NCBI GenBank assembly: GCA_026003215.1
Contig: BPGV01000001.1
Span: forward strand, 1,428,466-1,492,465
Source: Bacteroidia bacterium
GTDB taxonomy: Bacteria > Bacteroidota > Bacteroidia > SpSt-205
Direction: 5' to 3'
Length of the DNA: 64,000 nt
Shown here: piece after piece, positions 9,243 through 18,444 of the stretch
Position numbering within the stretch: position 1 is the first letter of the stretch
Layout of the letters: every line of letters begins with the position of its first letter
Position numbers and translations under genes: made by a program
Notes under the pieces: generated by a model
The model's input: the letters and a program-made list of their open reading frames with translations, nothing else
What the model was told of the DNA's origin: nothing
The model's database searches: none

Positions 9243-10304
9243 TCAGCCTAAAAGGACTTCTTGCAAGGCCTTATACGCCTCCTCGGGTAAAGCCGGAAAG
9301 TTCGCTATGCGAAAAAACCGCTCTTTTTCCGGGCCGTAACCCCAGCCAAGGTATAGCCCTTCGGCTTCCGCTTTTGCCCGAAGGTATTCGGCCTTCTGAG
9401 CGTCAGGCCAAAAGAAACTCAGCACCGAGTCAGCCCGGTAGCCCTCCGGCACATATGCCGAATAGCCTTTCTCTATCAAAGAAGCATACAGGCTCGTAGC
9501 CCGCTGCCGCAAGGTAGCCTCTATCTCCGCAAGGGGAGGACGCGCAGGGAGCGACTTAGCCAAAAGGTATATCCCCAAAAGGTTAGGGGTATGCGGGGGC
9601 TGGTGCTGAAGAGCTTGTTGTATAAGGTAGCTTAGGCTATTGAAACGCGTCCTCGGGAAGTCTCGGAAACGTTCCACCACTTCTGGGGAAAGGAGAAGTA
9701 CCCCCAGCCCTGGCGGTAGCCCCAAGCATTTCTGTACCGAGGCAAACGCTATATCCACCGCTTCCCAGGGTAACGTTAGCCCACCTAAGGCGCTCGTAGC
9801 ATCCACAGCGATAAGCGCCTGCGGAAAATACTTTCTAAGCGCGTGCGGCGGAGGCAAAGCCGCCCCAATAGAGGTTTCCACCTGCACCCACGCCACAAGT
9901 CCCACTGAGCCGTATTTCTGGCTGAGGGCCTCCAGCTGCGGCTCCCAGGGCTGGGCCATATCTACTTTGTACGCGTACGCAAACGGGGAAGCCGCCGCCT
10001 GCAGACTATGCCAACGCTCCCCAAATGCCCCTTGCACAATATGTAAGCTGGTGAGCTCAGCCGTAGCATCCGTAAGAACTTGCCAAGCCTCGGTAGCCGA
10101 GCTGACAAAAACCACTAACCATCCCTTCGGAAGGCCTAAAAAAGCGGCCACTGCTTCCTGGGCTTCTTGGAAAAGCGCTTGCCATACTGGGTCTCTATGA
10201 TAGCGACTAAGTAGTCCCTCTTGTAGGGCTTGCTGGATGAGGGCAGGTACATCTGGCCAAAGCTGGGCAGGCCCCGGCTGGAAAGAGTACCGTACAGCCC
10301 CCAT
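9243..10304 (-). CDS. Class V aminotransferase, phosphoserine aminotransferase-like
   Basis: A 353-residue PLP enzyme of fold type I. The N-terminal YSFQPGPAQL resembles the NFSAGPA start of SerC; VSSATEAW fits the phosphate-binding region, VDATSAL carries the Asp that contacts the PLP ring nitrogen, and SVQKCLGLP holds the Schiff-base Lys. SerC makes phosphoserine from 3-phosphohydroxypyruvate; this protein is somewhat divergent and may use another amino donor or acceptor, so I give no symbol. It starts 11 nt after the enoyl-CoA hydratase stop on the same strand and is probably co-transcribed with it. It faces the SBBP operon with only 5 bp between stop codons. Confidence 0.8.
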   Translation of the reverse strand: MGAVRYSFQPGPAQLWPDVPALIQQALQEGLLSRYHRDPVWQALFQEAQEAVAAFLGLPKGWLVVFVSSATEAWQVLTDATAELTSLHIVQGAFGERWHSLQAAASPFAYAYKVDMAQPWEPQLEALSQKYGSVGLVAWVQVETSIGAALPPPHALRKYFPQALIAVDATSALGGLTLPWEAVDIAFASVQKCLGLPPGLGVLLLSPEVVERFRDFPRTRFNSLSYLIQQALQHQPPHTPNLLGIYLLAKSLPARPPLAEIEATLRQRATSLYASLIEKGYSAYVPEGYRADSVLSFFWPDAQKAEYLRAKAEAEGLYLGWGYGPEKERFFRIANFPALPEEAYKALQEVLLG

Positions 10305-10315
10305 AACCTTTTAGG

Positions 10316-11089
10316 TCACTTGCCTTTCCACTGGGGAGGGCGCTTTTCCATAAAGGCGCGCATGCCTTCTTTTTGGTCTTCCGTCGCAAAGAGGAGATAA
10401 AAGTTACGCCGCTCAAAGTGGAGTCCTTCTTCCAGCGATAGCTCATAGGCTTTATTTACGGCCTGCTTGGCCAGTTGTACGGCTATGGGGGGCATGGCAG
10501 CGATTTCTGCGGCGAGGTTGAGGGCCTCTTCCAGATAGAGCTCTACGGGAACGACTCGGCTTACCAGTCCCCACGCCTCGGCTTGTTTGGCGGAGAAAAA
10601 GCGCCCGGTCAGGATATATTCCATCGCTCGGGATTTGCCGATGGCTCGCGTGAGCCGCTGGGTGCCCCCCGCGCCAGGGATGACCCCAATCTTTATCTCC
10701 GGCTGGCCAAACTGGGCCGTTTCGCTGGCGATAATGATATCGCACAGCATGGCCAGTTCGCATCCCCCACCCAGCGCATACCCGCTCACTGCTGCGATTA
10801 GGGGCTTTTTCAGGCGCTTGATTTGGTCCCACCGTTGGAACTGGTCCAAGAGAAGCATATCCACCACGCCATCGTTGGCCATTTCCTTGATGTCGGCCCC
10901 TGCAGCAAAGGCTCGTTCATTTCCGGTGATGACTATGGCCCGTACAGAGTCCTCTTTGTCCAAGGAAAGGAGCGTCTCTGTCAGCTCTCCCACCAACGCG
11001 CGATTGAGCGCATTCAAGCTCTCAGGACGATTGAGCCGAATAAGGGCCACCCCCGGACGGACTTCCTTTTCTACAATAAGGAAACTCAT
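10316..11089 (-). CDS. Enoyl-CoA hydratase/isomerase (crotonase family)
   Basis: A 257-residue crotonase-fold enzyme, probably hydrating trans-2-enoyl-CoA in fatty-acid or amino-acid degradation. AFAAGADIKEM and GYALGGGCELA form the two oxyanion-hole loops; the catalytic Glu pair lies in the CELA and GQPEI regions, and the PGAGGTQRL segment is typical of short-chain enoyl-CoA hydratases. A longer frame begins at 11107, but that ATG lies upstream of and overlaps the TATTTTTG element; the ATG at 11089 is 4 nt after the element and fits the usual N-terminus. No thiolase or dehydrogenase lies nearby. Confidence 0.92.
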   Translation of the reverse strand: MSFLIVEKEVRPGVALIRLNRPESLNALNRALVGELTETLLSLDKEDSVRAIVITGNERAFAAGADIKEMANDGVVDMLLLDQFQRWDQIKRLKKPLIAAVSGYALGGGCELAMLCDIIIASETAQFGQPEIKIGVIPGAGGTQRLTRAIGKSRAMEYILTGRFFSAKQAEAWGLVSRVVPVELYLEEALNLAAEIAAMPPIAVQLAKQAVNKAYELSLEEGLHFERRNFYLLFATEDQKEGMRAFMEKRPPQWKGK

Positions 11090-11093
11090 GGCA

Positions 11094-11101
11094 CAAAAAT
11101 A
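11094..11101 (-). promoter_or_regulatory. -7 promoter element TATTTTTG for the enoyl-CoA hydratase
   Basis: A perfect TAnnTTTG on the minus strand, 4 nt before the ATG at 11089; it sits inside the longer open frame and decides the start. Confidence 0.6.
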
Positions 11102-11184
11102 CCCCATCTTTTGCGCTTATCAGCGAGGCAGAGTCCCCTTCCCTGTAAGGCGACCTTTCTCCACCGCTTTTCCCCATTCTGTTG

Positions 11185-11192
11185 TATCTTTG
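11185..11192 (+). promoter_or_regulatory. -7 promoter element TATCTTTG for the DUF4175-prmC operon
   Basis: A perfect TAnnTTTG ending 12 nt before the ATG at 11205, so the leader would be a few bases rather than none. Confidence 0.6.
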
Positions 11193-11204
11193 TAAGCAAA
11201 GCGT

Positions 11205-14200
11205 ATGGCGGACCTCCTTCGTGAGCGGCTTGTGGCCTTCCGAGCGGCTTATTACCGCATCCAAATCCTCCGAGGGCTTATACTGACGGCTCTCTGGAGC
11301 ATAGGGGTTTTTGGACTTTTTTCTTTCTCCGAGGGGCTTTTTTGGTGGGAAGTTCCCGTAAAAAAGCTCCTATGGGGCATCTGGATAGGAGGAACGCTCT
11401 TTTTTCTGGGGCGATGGTGTGTTTATCCCCTCCTCCAGTATGGATTTCGGCTGCGAGGCTACCTCTCCGACGAAGAAGCTGCACGCTGGATTGGTCGTCG
11501 CCTGCCTGAGGTGCGCGATAAGCTCCTCAATGCCCTACAACTGGCGCGGCAGGACCCGGCCCAAAATGCCGCTATTGCCCTCGCCCTAGAAGAGCGAACG
11601 CGGCAGCTTTCCGTCCTCCCCTGGGAAGTTACCCTGCCTCGGGCAGAGGTCCGTCGCTATGCGCTTTTCTTACTTATCGCACTTATAGGTGGGGGGCTCC
11701 TCTGGCTGGGCTTCCCCGCCATTTTTCGGGAAGGATCTTTCCGCTTCTTGCGACCTACCCAAGCTTTTGCTAAGCCTTTGCCTTTCTCCCTGTGGATAGA
11801 GGGCCTCAAGCCCTTTTATCGCCAAAGCGAGCCTCTCTCTCTCTCCATAACCCTTGCCGGGGAAAAACTCCCTCAAACCTTATACGCCAGTAGCGAAGAC
11901 GGTCCCCTTCCCCTCCATCGGGAGAATCCCACGCACTATACCCTCTCGCTTCCCGCTATCCAAAAGGACTTCATCCTCCGCATAGAAGTGGAGGGTAAAG
12001 TACTGCGCACATTTCCCATTCGGGTAGTGCGCCCGCCTGCCCTCCAAGGTTTTACCGTATATGCCATGCCCCCCGCTTATACCCGTAAGCCGGCCGATAC
12101 GCTATCTCAGCCCATCGTGCGGGTACTACGGGGAACAACCCTTCGCATCCGCTTTTCCGTGGCCAGCGAAAGGCCCTATACACTACTTACTCAAGGGCTA
12201 CCTTGTACCCGCACCTGGGCCCATGAATGGGAGGCTACCTTCACCGCTTCCACCTCAGGAACCTATAAGCTCTCGCTCCAAGACTCGCTTTTCTCCGACT
12301 CCCTCCTCCTCCAAATAGAGACCTTTCCGGACTATCATCCGAGCGTACAGCTCTTTTCGGAATGGTTCAATCCCCAATCGTTAGAGCAAACCCTGCGCGT
12401 GCGCCTGATGGATGATTTTGGCTTCACTAAGGCTATTTTATGGTACCGCATCGCAGAGAGCGCCACCCCCGGCCGAAGCCAAGAGTCCTTCCGCGCCTAC
12501 CCCTTCGCTATCGCCTCAGACCCCCTCCAAGAAAAGACCCTCTCCGTCCCCTGGAAAGCTCTCGGGATAGCGCCCAGCGACAAAGTAGAGTACTACGTAG
12601 AAGTGTGGGACAACGATGCCCTCACCGGACCCAAATCCAGCCGCAGCATCCTCTATACCATAGAACCCCTCAGTGACACTTACAAGCAAGAGGTCTTCAC
12701 TCAGCTGCAAGATTCCCTGTGGCAGGAGCTGAGCAAGCTTCATAAAGAGCTTGAATCTTTACTCTCCCAAGGGGACCGCACCCAGCAAAGTCGCCAAGCC
12801 ACCGCGTTGTCAGAACGGTTTCGGGCCCTGCGGAGTGAGCTACGGGCCCTTCAGCGCTTAGCCGCTGAACAAGAACTCTATACCCCTGAGATTCTCGAGC
12901 GCATGCAACAACTCCAAAAGCTCTTGGAGTCTATCGACCCGCAGAAGCCCGAGCAGCTCCTCTCCCAGCTCCAGCAGCCCCCCAAAGACTCTCTTACCCT
13001 CCAGCAGCTCAAAGAAGAGTTAGACCGGGCGTGGCAGGAATGGGAAGAAAAAATGGCCCGCCTGGAAGCCCTCCTCCCAGAATATCAGCAAGAGCGCCGC
13101 TTGGAAGAGCTCCTCACTAAGCTCTTAGAGATGGCAGAACAGCAAAACCAGCTAAGTACGTTACCGGACTCGCTTCAGCGGGCCCCTTCCAGCCAAGCCC
13201 TCCAAGAAAACCTCAAAAACCAAACGCAGGCCCTTCAGCGGCAGATAGATTCCTTGCAGCAGAAAGCTTCATCTGGAGCGCTCAAGGACAGTTTAGGAAA
13301 AGCCAGCCAGTACCTCAAAGAAGCCAGCCAGTCCATGCAAAAGGCCTTGGAGGAGATGCAGCAGGGTGGGTCCCCGCAAAAGGAGCAAAAAGAAGCCGCC
13401 GACGCCTTAGAACAAGCCCTTTCTGCGGCTGACCAAGGCCTGCAACAAGAAAATGCTGAAGAAGAAGCCGAAGAATACGAGGCCTTACGCCGCCTCCTCA
13501 AAAGCATTCTGAACCTTTCTTTCCGTCAAGAAGCCGCCCGCAAAAAAGCCCAAGAAGGTCTGTCGTTCTTGCCTTTCAGCCAACCCCTGTTAGCCGAGCA
13601 GCAGGCTATCCGCCAAGACTACCAGCAAGTGCATGATAGTCTTAATGCGTTGGCACACCGTTCTCCAGCCATAGAAGAGCCCATTTTAGACCTCTTGCGG
13701 GAGATTAACCGCTATTTTCAGGCGCTTACACCGCAGCAGCCGGAGCTATTCGTGCGTAGGCAGCAGTATATTTTGCAAGGGCTGAACCGTCTGGCCAACC
13801 TGATGACAGAGCTTTTAGCCCAGTTAGAGGCAAACCAGCGCGACCGTCAGCAAGCCGGCGGCGCCTGCCAACGTCCTTTCAAGGTTCGGCGGAAAGGAGC
13901 TACGGGTCGGCCTTCGTCTTCGCAAAATAAAGCGGCGGGCCAATCGCCCAGCCCTCGCCCCGCCCAAAAGAACGGCCCGACCCCTTCTTTGCCTCAGCTT
14001 CAGCAACAGCTCAACGAAACCCTTCAAAAGGCACTTTCTCCTAACCCCGCTTCCGAAAACCCGGGCGGCCTCTCCCCAGACGAACGCGCCCGACTCTCTG
14101 CACAACAAGAGCTTATTCGCCTACGGCTTCAGGAGCTTATGCGGCAAAATCCCAGCGACGCTGGACAACTCCAAAGCCTCATAGAAGAAATGCAAAAGGC

Positions 14201-14474
14201 CGAACGGGAAATACTCAGTGGCGCCGTAACCCGCGAAAGGCTTCTGCGCCAGCAGCAGATACTTACACGTCTTTTGGATTATGAGCGTTCGCAGCATGAG
14301 CGGGAGCTGGACCCCGAACGCGAATCGCGCACCGCTCAGCAGTTTTTCCAACGCACCACAGGCGTTTATCCACGCCCGCAGCTTTCTCCCGCCCCCGCCA
14401 GAGGACCTCTACCCCTCTGGTTCTATCATCCTGCCTATCAACGCCTGATAGAATCTTACCAACAGCAGCCATGA
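11205..14474 (+). CDS. DUF4175 family membrane protein with long coiled coil
   Basis: A 1089-residue inner-membrane protein. Hydrophobic segments near residues 20-40, 45-62 and 148-170 anchor it; residues 180-500 look like beta-rich extracytoplasmic domains, and about 510-1000 is a Gln-, Glu- and Leu-rich coiled coil broken by linkers, including a basic, Ser-rich linker near 880-920. This layout matches the Bacteroidota DUF4175 family, whose function is unknown. The ATGA overlap with the next gene ties it to the RsbW-like ATPase and the ybeY-mnmG group. A scaffolding or envelope role is only inference. Confidence 0.85.
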   Translation: MADLLRERLVAFRAAYYRIQILRGLILTALWSIGVFGLFSFSEGLFWWEVPVKKLLWGIWIGGTLFFLGRWCVYPLLQYGFRLRGYLSDEEAARWIGRRLPEVRDKLLNALQLARQDPAQNAAIALALEERTRQLSVLPWEVTLPRAEVRRYALFLLIALIGGGLLWLGFPAIFREGSFRFLRPTQAFAKPLPFSLWIEGLKPFYRQSEPLSLSITLAGEKLPQTLYASSEDGPLPLHRENPTHYTLSLPAIQKDFILRIEVEGKVLRTFPIRVVRPPALQGFTVYAMPPAYTRKPADTLSQPIVRVLRGTTLRIRFSVASERPYTLLTQGLPCTRTWAHEWEATFTASTSGTYKLSLQDSLFSDSLLLQIETFPDYHPSVQLFSEWFNPQSLEQTLRVRLMDDFGFTKAILWYRIAESATPGRSQESFRAYPFAIASDPLQEKTLSVPWKALGIAPSDKVEYYVEVWDNDALTGPKSSRSILYTIEPLSDTYKQEVFTQLQDSLWQELSKLHKELESLLSQGDRTQQSRQATALSERFRALRSELRALQRLAAEQELYTPEILERMQQLQKLLESIDPQKPEQLLSQLQQPPKDSLTLQQLKEELDRAWQEWEEKMARLEALLPEYQQERRLEELLTKLLEMAEQQNQLSTLPDSLQRAPSSQALQENLKNQTQALQRQIDSLQQKASSGALKDSLGKASQYLKEASQSMQKALEEMQQGGSPQKEQKEAADALEQALSAADQGLQQENAEEEAEEYEALRRLLKSILNLSFRQEAARKKAQEGLSFLPFSQPLLAEQQAIRQDYQQVHDSLNALAHRSPAIEEPILDLLREINRYFQALTPQQPELFVRRQQYILQGLNRLANLMTELLAQLEANQRDRQQAGGACQRPFKVRRKGATGRPSSSQNKAAGQSPSPRPAQKNGPTPSLPQLQQQLNETLQKALSPNPASENPGGLSPDERARLSAQQELIRLRLQELMRQNPSDAGQLQSLIEEMQKAEREILSGAVTRERLLRQQQILTRLLDYERSQHERELDPERESRTAQQFFQRTTGVYPRPQLSPAPARGPLPLWFYHPAYQRLIESYQQQP

Positions 14475-14917
14475 GACCCTCCCTGGTGAATGCCCCGGGC
14501 CGCTATTATGAAGAAAGTATGCCCAGCCGCCTGGAGGAAATCCTGCGTATGGAGGACGTCCTTTCCCAGATAGCCCAAGAAGTAGGCCTTCCCGAAGAAC
14601 GGACCTCTCTTTTCGTCGTAGCCGTCACAGAAGCCCTAAGCAACGCAATCCTCCATGGCAATCGCCAGGACCCCTCCCGCTCTGTGCATGTTCGGTTTCG
14701 TTACTTGCCTGCGCAAGACAGCTCCACCCCTGCCAAACTACGGGTAGAAGTGGAAGATGAAGGCCCTGGCTTTGACCCTTCTTCCCTACCCGACCCCACA
14801 GAAGAAAAAAACCTCCTTCGGGAGTCCGGGCGGGGGATTTTCCTCATGCGTCACTTGGCCGACTTGGTGGAATTTCACAAGGGTGGACGATGCGTAGTAT
14901 TGGAGTTTCTCCTGTAA
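14471..14917 (+). CDS. RsbW-like anti-sigma factor / GHKL ATP-binding protein
   Basis: A 148-residue stand-alone HATPase_c domain. The N box is EALSNAILHGN (Asn binds Mg-ATP), the G1 box is EDEGPGFDP and the G2 box GRGIFLM. Such proteins bind sigma factors or phosphorylate anti-anti-sigma (STAS) proteins in partner-switching pathways. No STAS protein or sigma factor is beside it, but a TPR-SpoIIE phosphatase at 35579-37825 is the kind of partner that could counteract it. It starts in an ATGA overlap with the DUF4175 gene and overlaps ybeY by 28 nt. Confidence 0.87.
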   Translation: MRPSLVNAPGRYYEESMPSRLEEILRMEDVLSQIAQEVGLPEERTSLFVVAVTEALSNAILHGNRQDPSRSVHVRFRYLPAQDSSTPAKLRVEVEDEGPGFDPSSLPDPTEEKNLLRESGRGIFLMRHLADLVEFHKGGRCVVLEFLL

Positions 14918-15384
14918 TACGGTTTTTTTACCACCCAGACTTACGACCCTGGCGCATACCTGGTGCCAATCAGCATAAAAAATGGCTCTCCCACTGCATT
15001 AGTGCTCTGCAGCGGGGCCAGGAGCTTTCTCGGATTTACTATTCCTTTATACCGCTTCCTGAAATGTGCCACTTGCATGAAAAGTTTCTTCAAGACCCCT
15101 CGCCGACAGACATCATGACCTTTGAATATCCCACAGGTGAGGGCATACGTGTGGAAGCCGAGATTTTCGTCGCGCCCGAGCAAGTACGCCTTCAAGCTGC
15201 GGAACTACGCTTACCTTTTGAGGAAGAGCTTCGGCGGGTATTGGTTCATGGCATCTTACACATCCTCGGATGGAGAGACCATACCCCTGAGGAACAAGCA
15301 GCTATGCGTAAGACCGAGGATTTTTGTTTGAGCCTGTGGCCCCAAACCTGTGTTTCACATGAAACGCCCAGACACAGACTTTGA
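14890..15384 (+). CDS. ybeY: Endoribonuclease YbeY (16S rRNA maturation)
   Basis: A 164-residue zinc metalloprotein for 16S rRNA 3'-end maturation and ribosome quality control. The signature [12 protein letters not shown] lies near residues 117-128; the family form is HGxLHLxGYDH, so one extra residue separates the second and third His, as happens in Bacteroidota relatives. TDIMTFEYP matches the conserved TDVLSFP strand. Its start lies inside the RsbW-like gene and its end overlaps mnmG by 26 nt. A parS-like palindrome (15351-15366) lies in its last codons. Confidence 0.9.
   Translation: MRSIGVSPVIRFFYHPDLRPWRIPGANQHKKWLSHCISALQRGQELSRIYYSFIPLPEMCHLHEKFLQDPSPTDIMTFEYPTGEGIRVEAEIFVAPEQVRLQAAELRLPFEEELRRVLVHGILHILGWRDHTPEEQAAMRKTEDFCLSLWPQTCVSHETPRHRL
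15351..15366. promoter_or_regulatory. parS-like ParB-binding site 1
   Basis: The 16-mer TGTTTCACATGAAACG differs from the palindromic 14-bp core GTTTCACGTGAAAC at one position (central G to A). It lies in the ybeY/mnmG overlap, encodes VSHETP in the ybeY frame and covers the ATG of mnmG. A sister site lies 3.1 kb away. Confidence 0.6.
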
Positions 15385-17236
15385 TGTACTCGTAGTCGGC
15401 GCTGGCCATGCGGGGAACGAAGCGGCGGCAGCCGCAGCACACATGGGCTGCCAGACCCTCCTCATCACCTTAGACATGACCAAGATAGGCCAGATGTCCT
15501 GCAACCCCGCTATGGGTGGGATTGCTAAAGGCCAGCTGGTACGAGAAATAGACGCCCTGGGCGGCCTCTCCGGCATCATCACCGATGAGACAATGATCCA
15601 GTTCCGCATGCTCAATCGCTCCAAAGGGCCGGCCCTCTGGAGCCCCCGAGCCCAAAATGACCGGGCGGCCTTCGCTGCCCGCTGGCGCTGGCACTTAGAA
15701 CAAATCCCCAACCTCTTTTTCTGGCAAGATGCCGTGGTGGGCCTCCTCCTCTCCCCCGATAAAAAACGCGTCCAGGGGGTACGCACCCGCTCGGGAAAGA
15801 CTTTTACCGCCCAAACGGTGGTGCTCACCACCGGCACTTTCTTAGGAGGCACCATCCATATAGGCCTCAACCAGCAAGCAGGTGGGCGCATAGGCGAAAG
15901 CGCCAGCTACGGACTGACCGACCAGCTGCGGGACCTCGGCTTTGAAGCCGGCCGCATGAAAACCGGCACCCCACCCCGCATAGACGGCCGTACCATAGAC
16001 TACTCGCGCTTAGAGCTTCAGCCGGGGGATGACCCGCCCGGACGCTTCTCCTTTGAAGATACGCCCCCTCTCAAAGACCAACTCCCCTGCTGGATTACTT
16101 ACACCAACCCCAAAGTCCATGAAATCCTAAAGCGCGGCTTTCAGGAGTCGCCTCTCTTCACCGGTGTCATCCAAGGTATAGGCCCGCGCTACTGCCCCTC
16201 CATTGAAGATAAAATCGTGCGCTTCTCTGAAAAAGAACGGCACCAGCTCTTCATAGAACCCGAAGGCCGCCATACCGTTGAAGTCTACCTAAATGGCTTC
16301 TCTTCCTCCCTCCCCGAGCACATCCAGGCAGAAGCTCTAAGGCATATTCCCGGCTTAGAAAATGCCCGCATGTTCCGCCCAGGCTATGCGATTGAGTACG
16401 ATTATTTCCCCCCCTACCAACTCAAACCCACCTTAGAAACCCACCTCATAGAAAACCTCTTCTTCGCCGGTCAAATCAACGGCACCACCGGCTACGAAGA
16501 AGCCGCCGCCCAAGGTATCATCGCCGGCATCAACGCCGCCGCCAAAGTAAAAGGCCTTCCGCCCTTTACCCTCCACCGCGACGAAGCCTACATCGGCGTC
16601 CTCATAGATGACCTCATCACCAAAGGCGTGGACGAACCCTACCGCATGTTCACCTCCCGGGCCGAGTTTCGCCTTATGCTGCGGCAGGATAACGCCGACC
16701 TGCGCCTGACAGAAAAAAGCTATTACATAGGACTGGCCTCTGAGCAACGCTACCAGCGGATGCTCCACCGAAAAGCCCAAGTAGAGTCCCTTCTCCAGTA
16801 CCTCCACACCACCAAAGTCACCCCAGAAGAAGTGAATGGCTGGTTGGAAAGTCACGGAGAGAGCCCGATTACCCAAAAGACACCCCTTGCCACGCTGCTC
16901 CTGCGCCCACGCTTGTCCTTAGAACGCCTGATGGAAGTCCAACCGGCTCTGCGTGCGCAGGTAGCCCAACTGGACCCCACCGCCGTACAAACCGCCGAAA
17001 TAGAGCTTCGCTACAGCGGCTACATAGAAAAAGAACGCCAAATGGCCGAAAAGCTCCGCCGACTCGAAGAAGTACCCCTACCCGAGAACTTTGATTACAC
17101 CAAACTCCCTGCGCTTTCTTTCGAAGCACGCGAAAAACTGATGAAGTACCGCCCCCGTACCATCCGCCAAGCCAGCCAAATCAGCGGCGTAAGTCCCGCC
17201 GATATTGCGGCTTTGCTCACCTTCTTGGGCCGATGA
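15359..17236 (+). CDS. mnmG: tRNA uridine-5-carboxymethylaminomethyl(34) synthesis enzyme MnmG (GidA)
   Basis: A 625-residue FAD enzyme that, with MnmE, makes the cmnm5U34 modification in tRNAs reading two-fold degenerate codons. The FAD-binding [12 protein letters not shown] is at the N-terminus, followed by [13 protein letters not shown] and the [11 protein letters not shown] segment; the C-terminal helical domain ends with [14 protein letters not shown] at 15350 would add three residues (FHM), but the ATG at 15359 gives the usual [16 protein letters not shown] start. It overlaps ybeY upstream and is coupled by ATGA to the EnvC-like gene. mnmG is often found near the replication origin, which fits the parS-like sites. 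Confidence 0.96.
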   Translation: MKRPDTDFDVLVVGAGHAGNEAAAAAAHMGCQTLLITLDMTKIGQMSCNPAMGGIAKGQLVREIDALGGLSGIITDETMIQFRMLNRSKGPALWSPRAQNDRAAFAARWRWHLEQIPNLFFWQDAVVGLLLSPDKKRVQGVRTRSGKTFTAQTVVLTTGTFLGGTIHIGLNQQAGGRIGESASYGLTDQLRDLGFEAGRMKTGTPPRIDGRTIDYSRLELQPGDDPPGRFSFEDTPPLKDQLPCWITYTNPKVHEILKRGFQESPLFTGVIQGIGPRYCPSIEDKIVRFSEKERHQLFIEPEGRHTVEVYLNGFSSSLPEHIQAEALRHIPGLENARMFRPGYAIEYDYFPPYQLKPTLETHLIENLFFAGQINGTTGYEEAAAQGIIAGINAAAKVKGLPPFTLHRDEAYIGVLIDDLITKGVDEPYRMFTSRAEFRLMLRQDNADLRLTEKSYYIGLASEQRYQRMLHRKAQVESLLQYLHTTKVTPEEVNGWLESHGESPITQKTPLATLLLRPRLSLERLMEVQPALRAQVAQLDPTAVQTAEIELRYSGYIEKERQMAEKLRRLEEVPLPENFDYTKLPALSFEAREKLMKYRPRTIRQASQISGVSPADIAALLTFLGR

Positions 17237-18444
17237 AACCGAGCACGCTCCTAAAAATAGGGAGCTTTCTCTGGCTTTGCCTCCTCGGCCTACATAGTGG
17301 GTATGCCCAGACCCGAGATCTCTCCGCAGAACGCAAAAAGTTAGAACGGCGCCGCCAGCAAATAGAACAAGAACTCAAACAGACCCAGACACTCCTCCAG
17401 CACACCCGCAGCGAAAAAAAACGGTCCCTGGCTGAACTCTCCCTGCTTCACCGCCAAATAGCCTTACGAGAAAAGCTCCTATACAGCATTCAGCAAGAAC
17501 TGACTCTATTAGACCAGGACATCTATCAGCTGGCAACCCTCCACCAGGCCTTGGAAAAAGACCTTCGGCGGTTATACCGCAACTACATATGGACCCTATA
17601 TCTGCTGGATAAGACCCAACGGCAAATGAACCCGTGGATATGGCTTTTGAGTGCGGAGTCGTTTCAGCAGGCCTATGAACGCCTTTTCTATTTCAGGGCT
17701 GTTTCGCGCTTCCGAGAAGAGCAGCTCCACCTCATTGAGCGAACCCAGCGATTTTTAGCCGTACGCACCCAAAGCCTTCAGAAGAGTCGCGCAGAAAAAG
17801 CCCAACTTTTACTGCTTTATGCAGAACAAGCGCAGGCCCTTCAACGGACACGCGCAGAGAAGAAAGCCTTATATCAGCAGCTACGCCAGAAAGAGTCTTC
17901 TTACAGGCAGCGGCTCTCCCAAAGTCGGCAGGAGCTTTTACGCATTCAGCAGCGGATAGACGCGCTTATCCGGGCAGAGGTAGAGCAAGCCCAAAAAACG
18001 GCGGCCTCAGCCGGAGAAAAGCGTTTAGCCAACGCCTTTGAACAAAACAAGGGACAGCTTCCGTGGCCGATAGCCTCAGATAAAGTCGTGGTGGCCAGTC
18101 CCTTTGGCACCGTAGAAGATGCCAGCGGCGGCCTTATCACCAACCACGGCGTGTATTTGGCTGGCCCTCCAGAAGCCGAAGTGCGGGCCGTTTTCAGTGG
18201 CAAGGTAACCGCTGTCACCTCCATCCCCGGCCAAGGAAAAGTGGTCATCATTCAACATGGGCCTTATCGCACCGTCTATGCCCGCCTTAAGGAAGTTTGG
18301 GTTCAACCCGGCCAGCAGGTGTCTCTCCTCACGCCCATCGGCAAATTAGGCCAGAGCACAGAAAATGAACCCCCACAACTGTACTTCCTCATTTATAAAG
18401 GCAAGACCCCCATCAACCCCTTAGAATGGATAGCCAGCCGGTAG
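17233..18444 (+). CDS. EnvC-like murein hydrolase activator (coiled coil plus degenerate LytM/M23 domain)
   Basis: A 403-residue exported protein: signal peptide to about residue 25 (GYAQ), a long coiled coil (about 30-255) interrupted near 115-160, and a C-terminal LytM domain (about 285-400). The zinc ligands of active M23 enzymes look lost: the usual GVD Asp is Tyr in HGVYLAG and the HF of the last motif is YF in LYFLIYKG. Loss of these residues is typical of EnvC/NlpD, which activate amidases rather than cutting peptidoglycan. Likely periplasmic, acting in cell separation. It starts in an ATGA overlap with mnmG and overlaps prmC by 19 nt. Confidence 0.87.
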   Translation: MKPSTLLKIGSFLWLCLLGLHSGYAQTRDLSAERKKLERRRQQIEQELKQTQTLLQHTRSEKKRSLAELSLLHRQIALREKLLYSIQQELTLLDQDIYQLATLHQALEKDLRRLYRNYIWTLYLLDKTQRQMNPWIWLLSAESFQQAYERLFYFRAVSRFREEQLHLIERTQRFLAVRTQSLQKSRAEKAQLLLLYAEQAQALQRTRAEKKALYQQLRQKESSYRQRLSQSRQELLRIQQRIDALIRAEVEQAQKTAASAGEKRLANAFEQNKGQLPWPIASDKVVVASPFGTVEDASGGLITNHGVYLAGPPEAEVRAVFSGKVTAVTSIPGQGKVVIIQHGPYRTVYARLKEVWVQPGQQVSLLTPIGKLGQSTENEPPQLYFLIYKGKTPINPLEWIASR

